Source: Candidatus Trichorickettsia mobilis
GTDB taxonomy: Bacteria; Pseudomonadota; Alphaproteobacteria; Rickettsiales; Rickettsiaceae
Reading direction: 5' to 3'
Assembly: GCF_963422225.1 (NCBI RefSeq)
Contig: NZ_OY728607.1
Location: 1,475,001 to 1,539,000 of the forward strand
DNA: 64,000 nucleotides
The notes under the pieces are model-generated. The model was not told the DNA's origin and did not search any database. It was given only the letters and a program-made list of their open reading frames with translations. Shown one piece after another: positions 18,728 to 29,373 of the stretch. Position 1 is the first letter of the stretch. Every line of letters starts with the position of its first letter. A program made the position numbers and the translations under genes.

Positions 18728-19294
18728 TCAGTTAATCATCATTTCTTTAAATAATACATCTTTAATTATCATGGGAGCAACTATCTTATTAATTCGTTTT
18801 GTTAGTTCTTCCTTTAATAGCAGTATACCACCAGTGCCGCTAAGATCAGCTGGTCTTAATCCGGTTAAGAAAGCTTGAAAATTATCGATAATCATTGGCG
18901 TTTTTGCTTGCACTAGTTTAGTTTCAGTTTCAGAGGATACTCGTAATGTAAGAGTTAATCTTAGATACACTGGCTTACCTTTTTCGTTTGCTGCTAAATT
19001 AACTATCATTGGTTCTAGTGCAACATAGCTGTTAGTGATAGCTTCAGCAGTATCAGCAACAGCTGCAGCATCCCTGCTATTATCGCTATATGTTTTTGGT
19101 TTTCTTACTATTTTGAAGAAAAAATAAGCCCCGGCGACAGCACAAATTAATAATGGAATAATAATTAGCGCAATTTTTTTAATTTTTTTATCACTTTGAG
19201 TTTTATCGGTTGATGCAACACCTGGGTTAGTAGTAGCCGTTGGAGTCAGGGGCTCGTCTGGTGCATCAAAAAAACTTTTTGCCATATTGATCAA
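18728..19294 (-). CDS. fliL: flagellar basal body-associated protein FliL
   Basis: The 188-residue protein has a cytoplasmic N terminus and one membrane span (IALIIIPLLICAVAGAYFFF, about 46-65). The periplasmic FliL domain has the typical YVALEPMIVNLA...PVYLRLTLTLRVSSE, and RKRI-like ...LTKRINKIV near the end. FliL surrounds the stator units and supports torque. ATG 19288 (MAKSFFD) is an alternative start two codons downstream. It is divergent from flgF. Confidence 0.92.
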   Translation of the reverse strand: MINMAKSFFDAPDEPLTPTATTNPGVASTDKTQSDKKIKKIALIIIPLLICAVAGAYFFFKIVRKPKTYSDNSRDAAAVADTAEAITNSYVALEPMIVNLAANEKGKPVYLRLTLTLRVSSETETKLVQAKTPMIIDNFQAFLTGLRPADLSGTGGILLLKEELTKRINKIVAPMIIKDVLFKEMMIN

Positions 19295-19423
19295 ATTATT
19301 GATTAGTTATCTGTTTGAAATTTGTAGCAGTTTTAAACATTATCATATACAAATACATGTAGATTTATTTTTTCTCTACTGAAATCTTTTGAGAATGTAA
19401 AACTTTAATCTATTATTGAGTTT

Positions 19424-20233
19424 ATGATACACAGTTTAACTCTGCTAACGCCGATGATTGTCTCATTTAGATACATTGTTGTGATTATTGTAATGTCGTT
19501 TTATGGCAATTCAACTTGTGCCAGTAATAGCACTTACATTACATTATCTAACCAGATGGCCAGAAAGACACAACTTGCAATAGTTGCTAATAATGTAGCC
19601 AATGCAAATACTACTGGGTATGAAGCAGATAATGTGTTATTTAAAAATATTGATACTAAACAATCAACAAAACGCTCTAATTCTTTTGTATACACTGAAG
19701 GCGTATACAAAAATGGTGATCGTGGTACCTTGCAAGTAACTAATCGTTCAATGGATTTAGCAATCGCAAGTGAAGGATATTTTAAAATTCTAACAGAACA
19801 AGGTGATCGATATACGTTAAATGGTGGGTTATTTATCAACAGCGAGTATATGATAGTGAATGCAACAGGGTTGCCTTTTGCTAGTAGAGACGGGCAGCCA
19901 GTATTAATTCCGGTTGATACTCAGGATGTTAGAGTTGCAGCAGATGGTAGTATTTATGCAGACGATGACATTATCGGTATTATTGGAGTCTTTAGTATAG
20001 CTGATATTAATCAATTGATAAAAGAAGGGAACAATTTGTACAGCACTAGGGTTCGTGATACCTTGCTTGATGACTTTACCATTATTAGTGGGGCACTTAG
20101 AAGTTCAAATGTAAGCTCAACGAAAGCTATGACAGAGATGGTAGAATTACAACGGTCGTTAGGCGCTACTAATAATTTGATGTCTAGCTTAGCTGATTTA
20201 GAGAGAAGTGTAATAACTAAAGTTGCTAAATAG
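19424..20233 (+). CDS. flgF: flagellar proximal rod protein FlgF with N-terminal leader
   Basis: The core begins STYITLSNQMARKTQLAIVANNVANANTTGYEAD, the N-terminal helix and ANN-ANxxTTGY motif of rod and hook proteins. It continues through the FlgF/FlgG middle domain and ends with the C-terminal rod helix (MTEMVELQRSLGATNNLMSSLADLERSV). Canonical FlgF starts within a few residues of that core. Here about 33 extra residues precede it, including the hydrophobic VSFRYIVVIIVMSFYG followed by STCA-S, which resembles a Sec signal peptide. A shorter start at ATG 19493 would remove most of it, but neither start has a clear ribosome site. It opens the plus-strand flgF-flgG-flgA-flgH series. Confidence 0.92.
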   Translation: MIHSLTLLTPMIVSFRYIVVIIVMSFYGNSTCASNSTYITLSNQMARKTQLAIVANNVANANTTGYEADNVLFKNIDTKQSTKRSNSFVYTEGVYKNGDRGTLQVTNRSMDLAIASEGYFKILTEQGDRYTLNGGLFINSEYMIVNATGLPFASRDGQPVLIPVDTQDVRVAADGSIYADDDIIGIIGVFSIADINQLIKEGNNLYSTRVRDTLLDDFTIISGALRSSNVSSTKAMTEMVELQRSLGATNNLMSSLADLERSVITKVAK

Positions 20234-20408
20234 ATTAAAATTAAGAAATTCTGTTGTGATCAAATTTTTTGTTAAGAAGTGTTAGTAATTATATAATAAT
20301 ACAATTATGTGCTATAGACATATTTCTGTATAAAAAAACATATTTAGGTTAGTTCATTACTAAATAAAATCATCAGAAACATTTAATTATTTTATAGGAA
20401 ATTATAAT

Positions 20409-20858
20409 ATGGCATCAGCAATAACATCTATTTCTATTCCTTACTTGGATCAAAATCAGCTGAAAAAAGGTGAAGTGAAAAACATGTGTTTAGGAGTAGA
20501 TATTAATTCTATAGCTAATAACACATTAAAAATGATAGGAAACGATTTTTTACAAATACAGAAACAATATAATAATTTCATAAAAGGTGAAACAGACCTT
20601 TTACAGCGTAAGGATATACAAGATCTGATACAAGGACTGGATAATATTATATTAAGATTAGATAGTTGTTTAGCTAATGAGAAGCTGAGTATGGATGAGG
20701 TCAGATTCGTATCTGACATGAGGCGCAAATGTGAACAAATGCAGGAGACATTAAAAAAAATGCTAAAAATGATAGAAAAAATATTGAATAACGAAATGGA
20801 TAGATTAACTAATAAAGATCCAATAAATAAAATTTCAAATATAGATATAAATGTCTAA
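20409..20858 (+). CDS. unknown coiled-coil protein within the flagellar region
   Basis: The 149-residue protein has no signal peptide or membrane span. It is mostly charged helix, with likely coiled coils in residues 45-75 and 90-130 (MRRKCEQMQETLKKMLKMIEKIL). TAGGAAATT precedes the ATG. It lies between flgF and flgG, and its size and helical nature would fit a flagellar chaperone or rod-associated factor. I recognise no family and give no function. Confidence 0.6.
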   Translation: MASAITSISIPYLDQNQLKKGEVKNMCLGVDINSIANNTLKMIGNDFLQIQKQYNNFIKGETDLLQRKDIQDLIQGLDNIILRLDSCLANEKLSMDEVRFVSDMRRKCEQMQETLKKMLKMIEKILNNEMDRLTNKDPINKISNIDINV

Positions 20859-20860
20859 AT

Positions 20861-20897
20861 CAACTGAAAAAAGAAAAAAAAAGCAGTTGTTTTGTTG
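20861..20897 (+). terminator. weak candidate terminator
   Basis: CAACTG at 20861 pairs with CAGTTG at 20884 across an A-rich loop, and TTTTGTTG follows. It stands just past the unknown flagellar-region gene. The stem is only six pairs. From here to 21231 I see only decayed repeat ends (CTCCTGCAAACTC, GAGAGAGGT) and then the flgG ribosome site. Confidence 0.35.
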
Positions 20898-21231
20898 TCA
20901 ATAGGTGCTTTTCTAGAATATTTTATTTGTACAGTTTTAGGTTTTACGAGGCTTATGCTGAAGTTTTGTATATAAGTTTAAGAGAGGAATAGCGGTTTAA
21001 CACAGTTTGTTAAAACATTAACCTCCTGCAAACTCAATCGTGAGAGAGGTTTATTATCGAAATGAAATGTTCACAGAAGTCTAGATTTCGTGTGTGTATG
21101 AACTTTTTCGATAAGTAAAAATTTTAGTTTTTATTTAATGGTTTTGTTTTATCTTGAGAATTTGTCATGAATTCGATGATGAAGTAGCCTCTATTGTATT
21201 GTGAATTATAATTTGTAAAGGAGTCTGAATT

Positions 21232-22032
21232 ATGACCATAGCTGCCTTGAATGCTGCTGCAGCAGCCGTAGAAGTTGAAAGAACTAGGATTGAGGTATTA
21301 GCAAACAATGTTGCAAATGCTAATACTACCGGATTCAAGGCTTCTGAAGTAGATACAGAAGATGGTTTTTATAACACTTTGAAAAGAGCTGGAATACAGG
21401 AAAATGCTGATGCCGGTAAACGTCCAGTTGGAGCACAAATAGGTTCTGGGGCTAGTATTGCCGGTATACATCGTATTTTAACTCAAGGAGCATTCAAAAC
21501 AACTAACCAGCCGTTGGATATTGCTATTGCAGGAGCCGGGTATTTTGCAATTAACATTCCAACTTTTCCTAATGGCCGAGGGTTTACCAGAGATGGTTCA
21601 TTTAAGATAGATCCAGATACTGGACAAATTGTTACTATTAGAGGAGAGCCATTATTAGACGGTATAACTATTCCTAATGGTATAGGGCCTGAATTGGTTA
21701 CTATTGCTAAAGATGGTACCGTAAGTTATACTGATCCTGCAACAAATGCACAAAATGAAATTGGACGAATTCAGCTTTGGACTTTTCCAAATGAAAAGGG
21801 TTTGGAAGCAAAAGGAAGTAATACATTGGTTGAGACTGATGGATCCGGTGATGCACTTGAAGTTGCTGACCAAAATAATAGGTTCTTACAAAATAAATTA
21901 GAGATGTCGAATGTCTCGACTGTAGAAATGCTGACAAAATTAGTGGCTGCGCAACGGGCTTATGAGCTGGGGGTACGTTTTATTAAAGTGGCGGATGAGC
22001 TAGAGAAAGAAGTAAATAACATCAAAAGTTAA
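21232..22032 (+). CDS. flgG: flagellar distal rod protein FlgG
   Basis: FlgG builds the distal rod beneath the hook. The 266-residue protein has the normal N terminus MTIAALNAAAAAVEVERTRI, then LANNVANANTTGFKAS, the middle beta domain (PLDIAIAGAGYFAI, GRGFTRDGSF), and the C-terminal helix NVSTVEMLTKLVAAQRAYEL. Unlike FlgF, FlgB and FlgC in this window, it has no hydrophobic leader. A strong ribosome site AAAGGAG lies 9 bases before the ATG. Confidence 0.96.
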   Translation: MTIAALNAAAAAVEVERTRIEVLANNVANANTTGFKASEVDTEDGFYNTLKRAGIQENADAGKRPVGAQIGSGASIAGIHRILTQGAFKTTNQPLDIAIAGAGYFAINIPTFPNGRGFTRDGSFKIDPDTGQIVTIRGEPLLDGITIPNGIGPELVTIAKDGTVSYTDPATNAQNEIGRIQLWTFPNEKGLEAKGSNTLVETDGSGDALEVADQNNRFLQNKLEMSNVSTVEMLTKLVAAQRAYELGVRFIKVADELEKEVNNIKS

Positions 22033-22147
22033 TTTTAATGTGGTATAAATGTATTAAGATTACCCATAAGGTAAAATTTTTTATACGGAGCTCAAGAAAG
22101 GTTCGTTTAAACAATGTATAGCCAGTATATTAAAAGATAATGTAATA

Positions 22148-22223
22148 GACCTCTTGCATAAGCTGGAACTGGATCAAGTTTTGACGACAAAATTACTAAC
22201 CAGGATAGTTTATCTAAGAGGTC
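22148..22223. repeat. short 76-bp GACCTC-ended element
   Basis: GACCTCTTGCATAA and its approximate complement ending GAGGTC are flanked by TA on both sides. The interior resembles the decayed element at about 35220-35290. It lies in the gap between flgG and flgA. Confidence 0.65.
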
Positions 22224-22292
22224 TAGGGGTAATTCACAAAATATTTCAAGGTTATTAATGTTGGTATTTGAGAATCAGACTAGACTTAATGT

Positions 22293-23036
22293 TTGCATGT
22301 GAGTAGATATTCATTGGTTGGAGCTTTTTCAAATTTATTAAGCAGTATTGCTTTAAAGCAAGTTTTAATATTATTATTAATATTTTTATTTTCACCATGT
22401 TTTGCTGCGGATGATCCGTTTGATGCTAAGATAGAAGATTTAATCTATGAGAAACTTGGTAACAACCAGCTGTTGATTGAAGTGCAATATGAATCAAAAG
22501 ATAGAGTAGAGAATTTTAGGCGTAGGCAATCAGAAATTGACAATATATCTTTAGTAAGATTTGATCCTAGCTATGCAACTTTTAAAGCTAAAATACAGTA
22601 TCATAATGACTCTACTGATGAAGTATTTGGTAGATACGAAACTTTCATAGAAATGCCTTTTGCTTCAAGATTTATTAAAGCAGGAGAAATTATTGCAGCA
22701 GGTGATGTTACTTTAGTTAAAACCAAAGCATTGCGTATTAGAGAGCAATATTTGGTGGATGAGAATGATATAATAGGTAAGCAGACAAAAAAGAACTTTA
22801 CTGCGGGAATGCTATTTAAAAATAATGAATTAATACGTCCACCAGTAATCAAGCAGAATGATCCTGTAAATATTATCTATAGTTCTGAACGGATAAAACT
22901 TAAGACTTCTGGGACAGCTCTTGGCACAGGTGCTATAGGTGATATGATCAAGGTAAAAAATGAAGATACAGGGATAGTATTGCTTGGTCAAATAATTAGT
23001 AAGAATACAGTGCAGGTGGGGTGGCATGATGAATAA
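22293..23036 (+). CDS. flgA: flagellar P-ring assembly chaperone FlgA
   Basis: FlgA is a periplasmic chaperone for the P-ring protein FlgI. The 247-residue protein has a Sec signal peptide (ALKQVLILLLIFLFSPCFA, cleavage near residue 38) and a C-terminal SAF domain (FIKAGEIIAAGDVTLVKTKALR...GKQTKKNFTAGMLFKNNELIRPPVIKQNDPVNI...GAIGDMIKVKN). The start lies ahead of the signal peptide, with MHVSRYSLVG before it. flgI is not in the window. Confidence 0.9.
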   Translation: MHVSRYSLVGAFSNLLSSIALKQVLILLLIFLFSPCFAADDPFDAKIEDLIYEKLGNNQLLIEVQYESKDRVENFRRRQSEIDNISLVRFDPSYATFKAKIQYHNDSTDEVFGRYETFIEMPFASRFIKAGEIIAAGDVTLVKTKALRIREQYLVDENDIIGKQTKKNFTAGMLFKNNELIRPPVIKQNDPVNIIYSSERIKLKTSGTALGTGAIGDMIKVKNEDTGIVLLGQIISKNTVQVGWHDE

Positions 23037-23042
23037 GGCAAT

Positions 23043-23287
23043 AGGCTTTTTCCAAAACTCTAACTTTTGCGGATAATTTGTACATGGGATCAGCTCTGCT
23101 ATTCAAATATTCAAAAAAATCTATGTAAGCCTGCGTCACATAATGTAATAGACCTCGCTCACAAACCGCGTCAAAGAGAGGATTTGCAGAAGATATGGCA
23201 GCTTGGTTCTAGTGTATTTTGGTTTGTTTTTCTTGCGCCACACCAAGGTACAAATCATCCGTAAGAACGAAGAGTGTGTGTGAGGTC
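23043..23287. repeat. RPE1-type elements, one partial and one full, between flgA and flgH
   Basis: A partial copy at about 23043-23110 (AAACTCTAACTTTTGCGGAT then ATTTGTAC) is followed by a full plus-oriented copy at 23151-23287. The full copy begins GACCTCGCTCAC and ends GTGTGTGAGGTC, with TA on both sides. GTACAAATCATCCG marks the RPE1 core. Its frame contains changes that break the usual RPE1 peptide. No gene is seen in the 23037-23423 gap. Confidence 0.75.
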
Positions 23288-23423
23288 TAGTGTAAACTTA
23301 CGCACCCGTCCTCTCCCTACCTCTCTCATAGTTGAGTTGTAAAAGAGATTTAATAGTTAAAAAATGTGTAAGACAAATACAAAATTACGCAAAATACTTG
23401 AGTATAAAAAAGGTTGTTTGGCA

Positions 23424-24191
23424 ATGAAATCCTTAATTGAGTTAAGTTATATCAAAGGGCTAATCTCGATATTACTATTGTTTTTATTGAGTAGCTGTAC
23501 TGAAACCATGGATAAATTAAAGCGAGTAGGGCGTAGCCCTGAGCTTGCTCAGGTAGCGCTACCAACAGCTGATGAAGAAGCGGACGATATAGACCAAGTT
23601 AAGCTGGAGCAACAAAGAAGTTACATGAGAAAAACTAATTCTTTATGGCAGCCAGGTTCTATAACTTTTTTTAGAGATAATCGTGCATGGCGTATTGGTG
23701 ATATTGTAAAAGTAGTGGTATTAATTAAGGATAGCGCAAAACTTAATAATACTACTAACCAGAGTCGTGATGGCTCTGATACAATGGGTATTCCTAGCTT
23801 GTTTGGCAAAGAAAGAGCTTTGGCTCATACAATTTCCAGAAACGCAGACCCTGCGTCATTGCTAAGTACTAATACTACTCGTAGTCACAAGGGTAGTGGT
23901 AATATCGCTCGCCAAGAAAATATTAGTACTGAGATTGCTGCATTAGTTACTAGAGTATTACCGAACGGTAATTTAGTAATACAAGGTCACCAGGAAATAC
24001 GAGTAAATTACGAACTTAGAGAAATAAAAGTTGCTGGTATTATTAGACCAAAGGATATTAGTTCTACTAACTCTATTAATTCTGATCAAGTTGCTGAGGC
24101 TCGTATCTCTTATGGTGGTCGTGGGGTAGTTAGTGATGTACAGCAACCAAGAGTAGGATCTCAAATCATAGATGCTATTTCACCTTTTTAA
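23424..24191 (+). CDS. flgH: flagellar L-ring lipoprotein FlgH
   Basis: FlgH forms the outer-membrane L ring. From the ATG at 23424 the protein starts MKSLIELS and has a lipoprotein signal with lipobox LLSSC (Cys about 25). FlgH motifs follow: GSITFFRDNRAWRIGDIVKVVVLIKDSA, ARQENISTEIAALVTRVLPNGNLVIQGHQEIRVNYELREIKVAGIIRPKDI and the C-terminal ARISYGGRGVVSDVQQPRVGSQIIDAI. An upstream ATG at 23364 would put 20 residues before the signal and is unlikely. Confidence 0.95.
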   Translation: MKSLIELSYIKGLISILLLFLLSSCTETMDKLKRVGRSPELAQVALPTADEEADDIDQVKLEQQRSYMRKTNSLWQPGSITFFRDNRAWRIGDIVKVVVLIKDSAKLNNTTNQSRDGSDTMGIPSLFGKERALAHTISRNADPASLLSTNTTRSHKGSGNIARQENISTEIAALVTRVLPNGNLVIQGHQEIRVNYELREIKVAGIIRPKDISSTNSINSDQVAEARISYGGRGVVSDVQQPRVGSQIIDAISPF

Positions 24192-24232
24192 GTATTATTC
24201 TTGTAAAAATTTGTTCACAGAATCTAAATTCA

Positions 24233-24682
24233 ATGAGAAATTTAGTGTCTTCAAAGGTAACTAATCTTGCTCATGCTTTAGAAGTACATGTGTTACGTTT
24301 GCTTCCAGGAAAAGATTTAAAAAAAGAAATAGTAAGCTTTGTAATAAATAATGATATAAAAGCTGGTTGCATTTTAACTGCTGTTGGCAGTCTTAAGTCA
24401 GTTAATATACGATTTGCCGGTAAAAAAGATGGTGATAAAAAGTCAGGAAAATATGAAATAATGTCTTTAGTCGGTACATTAGATAAGAGCGGTAAGATGC
24501 ATTTACATATTGCCGTATCTGACGAAAATGGACAAATATCAGGAGGGCATTTGTTAGAAGAAAATATAATACGAACTACTGGTGAGATAATTATAGGTAG
24601 CATTGCTGGAGTGGTGTTTACAAGGCAGTTTGAACCATTATCTGGTTATGATGAGTTAATAATATTAGAAGATCATTCTTAA
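24233..24682 (+). CDS. PPC-domain (DUF296) protein
   Basis: The 149-residue protein is a single PPC domain (plants and prokaryotes conserved, DUF296). Typical elements are LRLLPGKDLKKEIVSFV, CILTAVGSLKSVNIRFA, MSLVGTLDKSGKMHLHIAVSDENGQISGGHLLE and VFTRQFEPLSGYDEL. The GKMHLHI...GGH histidines are kept. In plants the domain occurs in AT-hook proteins. Bacterial single-domain versions form trimers, and their function is not settled. The gene lies 41 bases after flgH and may share its transcript. Confidence 0.85.
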   Translation: MRNLVSSKVTNLAHALEVHVLRLLPGKDLKKEIVSFVINNDIKAGCILTAVGSLKSVNIRFAGKKDGDKKSGKYEIMSLVGTLDKSGKMHLHIAVSDENGQISGGHLLEENIIRTTGEIIIGSIAGVVFTRQFEPLSGYDELIILEDHS

Positions 24683-24710
24683 CAAAAGAGACATGGGAGC
24701 AAAATCTTAG

Positions 24711-24852
24711 GTGAGCGTTGTTCACGGATTCTAGCAAAAGTGTCATTGCGAGCGAACGTCAAGTTCGCGTGGGCAATCTAGTCTTTATCAGCTATTTGGG
24801 CTGATTCCTGGATTGTTTTGTCGATTAAATCTCCTCGCAATGACAGTGGCGA
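24711..24852. repeat. partial GTAAGCGTTCACGG-family repeat
   Basis: GTGAGCGTTGTTCACGGATT starts the element. GGCAATCTAGTCTTTATCAG, CCTGGATTG and CTCGCAATGACAG follow, matching the interior modules of the larger copies and of the fragment at 31600-31728. Confidence 0.6.
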
Positions 24853-24928
24853 AATATCTTTATAAGTCGTAGAGGTATACTGATCTGACGTGCCTTTATT
24901 TCCATACAAATAAAAAAAGTTGGTTAGC

Positions 24929-25576
24929 TTAATTACCAAGTTCCATTAAAATTTGTTGTAAATTACCATCATTTTGTTCTTGTATATCTAACAATTGTAA
25001 TGGTTTGCCAATGATCACTTTGATATCACTGAATGGTAAAGGCATTATCAGTTGATCCCAACTTTTTAACAAAAAATATTTAGTTGCTTCGCAGGATACA
25101 GGTATTAATTTTGCATTATATTTTTTGGCAATGGTCGTAATATTACTATTAATTTTGTATATAGGGCCACGAGGTCCATCTGGAGTAATTACTATATTTG
25201 CTCCAGATGATAATTTTTGAATAATGTTCTTCAATGCACCAACAGGATTACGATTAGTAGATCCTTCGATAATTCCAAAACCAAATTTATTGATAACTCT
25301 ACTAATAATTTTACCATCAGCATGAGATGATACTAGTGCTAAAGTATTTTTTTGCCCACAAAAAATTTGTGGACCAAAAGCAAGTCTGTTATGCCACATG
25401 GCAAAAATTACTTTACGTTCTGATAAAAATTGTTCTTTACCATAATTATCTGGCCAAATAAAGTGGCACTTTGCAGTAGCATATACTATTTTTAAATACC
25501 AATATATTATGGTTGATAATAGTCGAAAAATAACCTCATTTCTTTTTAGCAACGATTTTAGAAATTTTTTAGTCAC
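24929..25576 (-). CDS. DUF374-type lysophospholipid acyltransferase family protein
   Basis: The 215-residue protein has an N-terminal hydrophobic segment, MWHNRLAFGP (an acyltransferase-type H-x-R block), SSHADGKIISRVINKFGFGIIEGSTNR and VITPDGPRGPIYK. Together these define the DUF374 group of acyltransferases related to PlsC and LpxL. It probably acts on a lipid at the inner membrane; the acceptor is unknown. Its start overlaps the end of the aminotransferase gene by four bases, so the two are co-translated. Confidence 0.85.
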   Translation of the reverse strand: MTKKFLKSLLKRNEVIFRLLSTIIYWYLKIVYATAKCHFIWPDNYGKEQFLSERKVIFAMWHNRLAFGPQIFCGQKNTLALVSSHADGKIISRVINKFGFGIIEGSTNRNPVGALKNIIQKLSSGANIVITPDGPRGPIYKINSNITTIAKKYNAKLIPVSCEATKYFLLKSWDQLIMPLPFSDIKVIIGKPLQLLDIQEQNDGNLQQILMELGN

Positions 25577-26775
25577 AGTAGTTTATTGCAAGCAGTTTCT
25601 ATTCGTTCTAATGCTGTCTCAATTGTATCTAGTGAGGTTGCATACGAAATTCTAAAATAGCCATCGAGCCCAAAAGCAATGCCAGGCACTACTGCAACAT
25701 TTGCATCTTCCAGTAAATATTGTCCTAGATCGTTGCTGTTATTAATTACTTTGCCTCTTGGATCACGTAATCCAAACAAAGCTTTGCAATCTGGAAATAA
25801 ATAAAAAGCGCCCTCAGGTTTATAACAAGTTAAACCTTTTGTTCGTTTGAAAATGGATAGTGCTAAGTCACGTTTTTGCTGAAATCCCAAAGCATTGACT
25901 TTGATAAAATCTTGCTTACCATTTAATGCTTCGATAGCAGCTATTTGACTGATAGAAGATGGATTTGAGGTGCTTTGTGATTGGAGAATAGTCATAGCTT
26001 TAATCAATCGCTTGTCGCCAGCACCATAACCTATTCGCCAACCGGTCATAGAATAGGATTTTGATACTCCATTTACAATAAATATTCTATCTTTTAAGTC
26101 AGGCGCTACCTGAGCAAAGGTAAAAAATTTAAAATCATCAAATACTACATGCTCGTATATATCATCAGACATCACATATATATGTGGATATTTGCGTACC
26201 ACTTCTGCAAGTTGAGCTAGCTCATCATGCGAATATGTAGCACCAGTAGGATTACTAGGGGAATTAATTATTACCCATTTGGTTTTTGCAGTAATGGCGC
26301 GCTCAAATGCGGTTGGTGTTAACTTAAAGTCACTCTGCATTTCACATTTAACAAATACCGGCACTCCACCAGCTAATAATGTCATATCAGGATAAGATAC
26401 CCAATAAGGGGCGGGAATAATTACTTCATCCCCATCATTTAGTGAAGCCATAAACAAGTTATATATAACTTGTTTACCTCCATTACCCACGATAATTTCA
26501 TCTAATTGATAATCTATATTATTTTCTCGTTTAAATTTACCTTGTACGGCCTGTTTTAACAGTGGCATACCATCAACATTAGTATATTTGGTCACCCCGC
26601 GACGTATGCCGTCAATAGCAGCGTCTTTGATATTTTCAGGTGTATCAAAGTCTGGTTCTCCTGCTCCTAAAGAAATAATGTCTATTCCCTGTGTTTTTAA
26701 TTCAGCGGCTCTTTGGGCAACTGCCAAAGTAGGCGATGGTTTAATTACTTTTAGACGTTCAGACAATAATTGCAT
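25573..26775 (-). CDS. aatA: PLP-dependent aspartate aminotransferase
   Basis: The 400-residue fold type I enzyme has GAGEPDFDTPENI, the substrate-side NSPSNPTGA, the cofactor contact VMSDDIYEHVVF, and GVSKSYSMTGWRIGYGAG, which carries the PLP-binding lysine. FRISYATSL follows near the end. This matches alphaproteobacterial AatA, which exchanges amino groups between aspartate and 2-oxoglutarate and in some species also prephenate. The length is normal. The acyltransferase follows with a four-base overlap. Confidence 0.95.
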   Translation of the reverse strand: MQLLSERLKVIKPSPTLAVAQRAAELKTQGIDIISLGAGEPDFDTPENIKDAAIDGIRRGVTKYTNVDGMPLLKQAVQGKFKRENNIDYQLDEIIVGNGGKQVIYNLFMASLNDGDEVIIPAPYWVSYPDMTLLAGGVPVFVKCEMQSDFKLTPTAFERAITAKTKWVIINSPSNPTGATYSHDELAQLAEVVRKYPHIYVMSDDIYEHVVFDDFKFFTFAQVAPDLKDRIFIVNGVSKSYSMTGWRIGYGAGDKRLIKAMTILQSQSTSNPSSISQIAAIEALNGKQDFIKVNALGFQQKRDLALSIFKRTKGLTCYKPEGAFYLFPDCKALFGLRDPRGKVINNSNDLGQYLLEDANVAVVPGIAFGLDGYFRISYATSLDTIETALERIETACNKLL

Positions 26776-26983
26776 AGATTTTATACTCCATTTTCAAAAT
26801 AGTAACTAATGGCAAGGAAGGATTATATTAGTTATTAGTAATAAAATCAAATTATGTCTTGATAAAAAAGTATATAAGATAAAATTAGATCTTTGATTCT
26901 ATAGATTTTTGAATGGGGAGAAGAGGAAGTCCAACCTATGGTAAATTCATTATTTGAGTACCTAATAGTAATAGTATAGCTTC

Positions 26984-27090
26984 GAGCGTTAAGGTAGTAA
27001 CATCAAATTTTGCTGGTCTCAGTTGTGCGAAACAAACTAATGTACGCGGAGCTGCTCGCCTTTAAATTTAAAGTCACTACCTTAACGCTC
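26984..27090. repeat. inverted repeat with 15-bp perfect arms
   Basis: GAGCGTTAAGGTAGT at 26984 is the exact complement of ACTACCTTAACGCTC ending at 27090. The inner arm AAATTTAAAGTCACTACC also resembles AAAGGTAGTGACTTT at about 35211. No open frame crosses it. The 26776-27379 gap holds this element, a lone GAGAGGTC end at about 27133, a CCCGAA hairpin and the stem at 27265-27313. Confidence 0.75.
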
Positions 27091-27170
27091 TTTGCTATAT
27101 GTGGTAAATAACGATCAAATTCTTGAGTTTGTGAGAGGTCTAGGTTTATCCCAAACACATACACAATGCA

Positions 27171-27229
27171 TCCCGAATTTATTTCAGGAGCTTATGAAGT
27201 CCTGATAAGATACCGAAACAAGTTCGGGA
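27171..27229. repeat. CATCCCGAA/TTCGGGATG hairpin repeat
   Basis: Arms CATCCCGAA at 27171 and TTCGGGATG ending about 27229 enclose a loop with CGAAACAAG. The loop is related to the hairpin at 6946-6978. Short repeats of this kind are scattered in rickettsial genomes. Confidence 0.55.
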
Positions 27230-27264
27230 TGATTTTTTGTGTAGGATGACATCCTGTACTCGAG

Positions 27265-27313
27265 ATTGTATAGGTTCAGCAACTTGGTTCCAGAATAGCT
27301 GAACCTATACAAT
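27265..27313. repeat. 16-bp perfect hairpin downstream of groEL
   Basis: ATTGTATAGGTTCAGC at 27265-27280 pairs exactly with GCTGAACCTATACAAT at 27298-27313 across a 17-base loop. It lies 66 bases past the groEL stop. It could end or stabilise the groESL transcript, but there is no T tract on either strand. Confidence 0.6.
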
Positions 27314-27379
27314 GGCTATTAACTATTAAACTTGACTTAGATAGTTTGTTGAACAGTTTAGGCTAAAATACGACTTTTC

Positions 27380-29044
<1,665 letters not shown>

Positions 29045-29054
29045 TTAATGAAAT

Positions 29055-29342
29055 TTAACCAATAATGCCCATTATATCTGATTCTTTCATGATCATCAGT
29101 TTTTTACCGTCAATTTCTACTTCAGTACCAGCCCATTTGCCATATAGTACTTGATCTCCAACTTTCACTTCCAGTGGATCGACAGTACCGTTTTCTCTTC
29201 TTGTACCTTTACCAACAGCTATTACTTTACCGCGCATTGGTTTTTCCTTAGCAGTATCAGGGATAATGATACCGCCAGCGGTTTTTTCTTCTTGCAGGGT
29301 TGCTTCAATTGCAATTCTGTCATGTAGTGGCTTAAAATTCAT
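29055..29342 (-). CDS. groS: co-chaperonin GroES
   Basis: The 95-residue protein carries the complete GroES fold: [15 protein letters not shown], the mobile loop [44 protein letters not shown] and [14 protein letters not shown]. It caps GroEL. It is the first gene of the operon, with GGAGGTT just before its ATG and an RpoH-type promoter upstream. Confidence 0.98.
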   Translation of the reverse strand: MNFKPLHDRIAIEATLQEEKTAGGIIIPDTAKEKPMRGKVIAVGKGTRRENGTVDPLEVKVGDQVLYGKWAGTEVEIDGKKLMIMKESDIMGIIG

Positions 29343-29373
29343 TTTGAACCTCCATATTATTGATGTACTAACC

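Noticed and set aside
23067..23264. 65-codon frame between flgA and flgH
   Set aside because: It runs through two RPE1 copies and has no conserved start.
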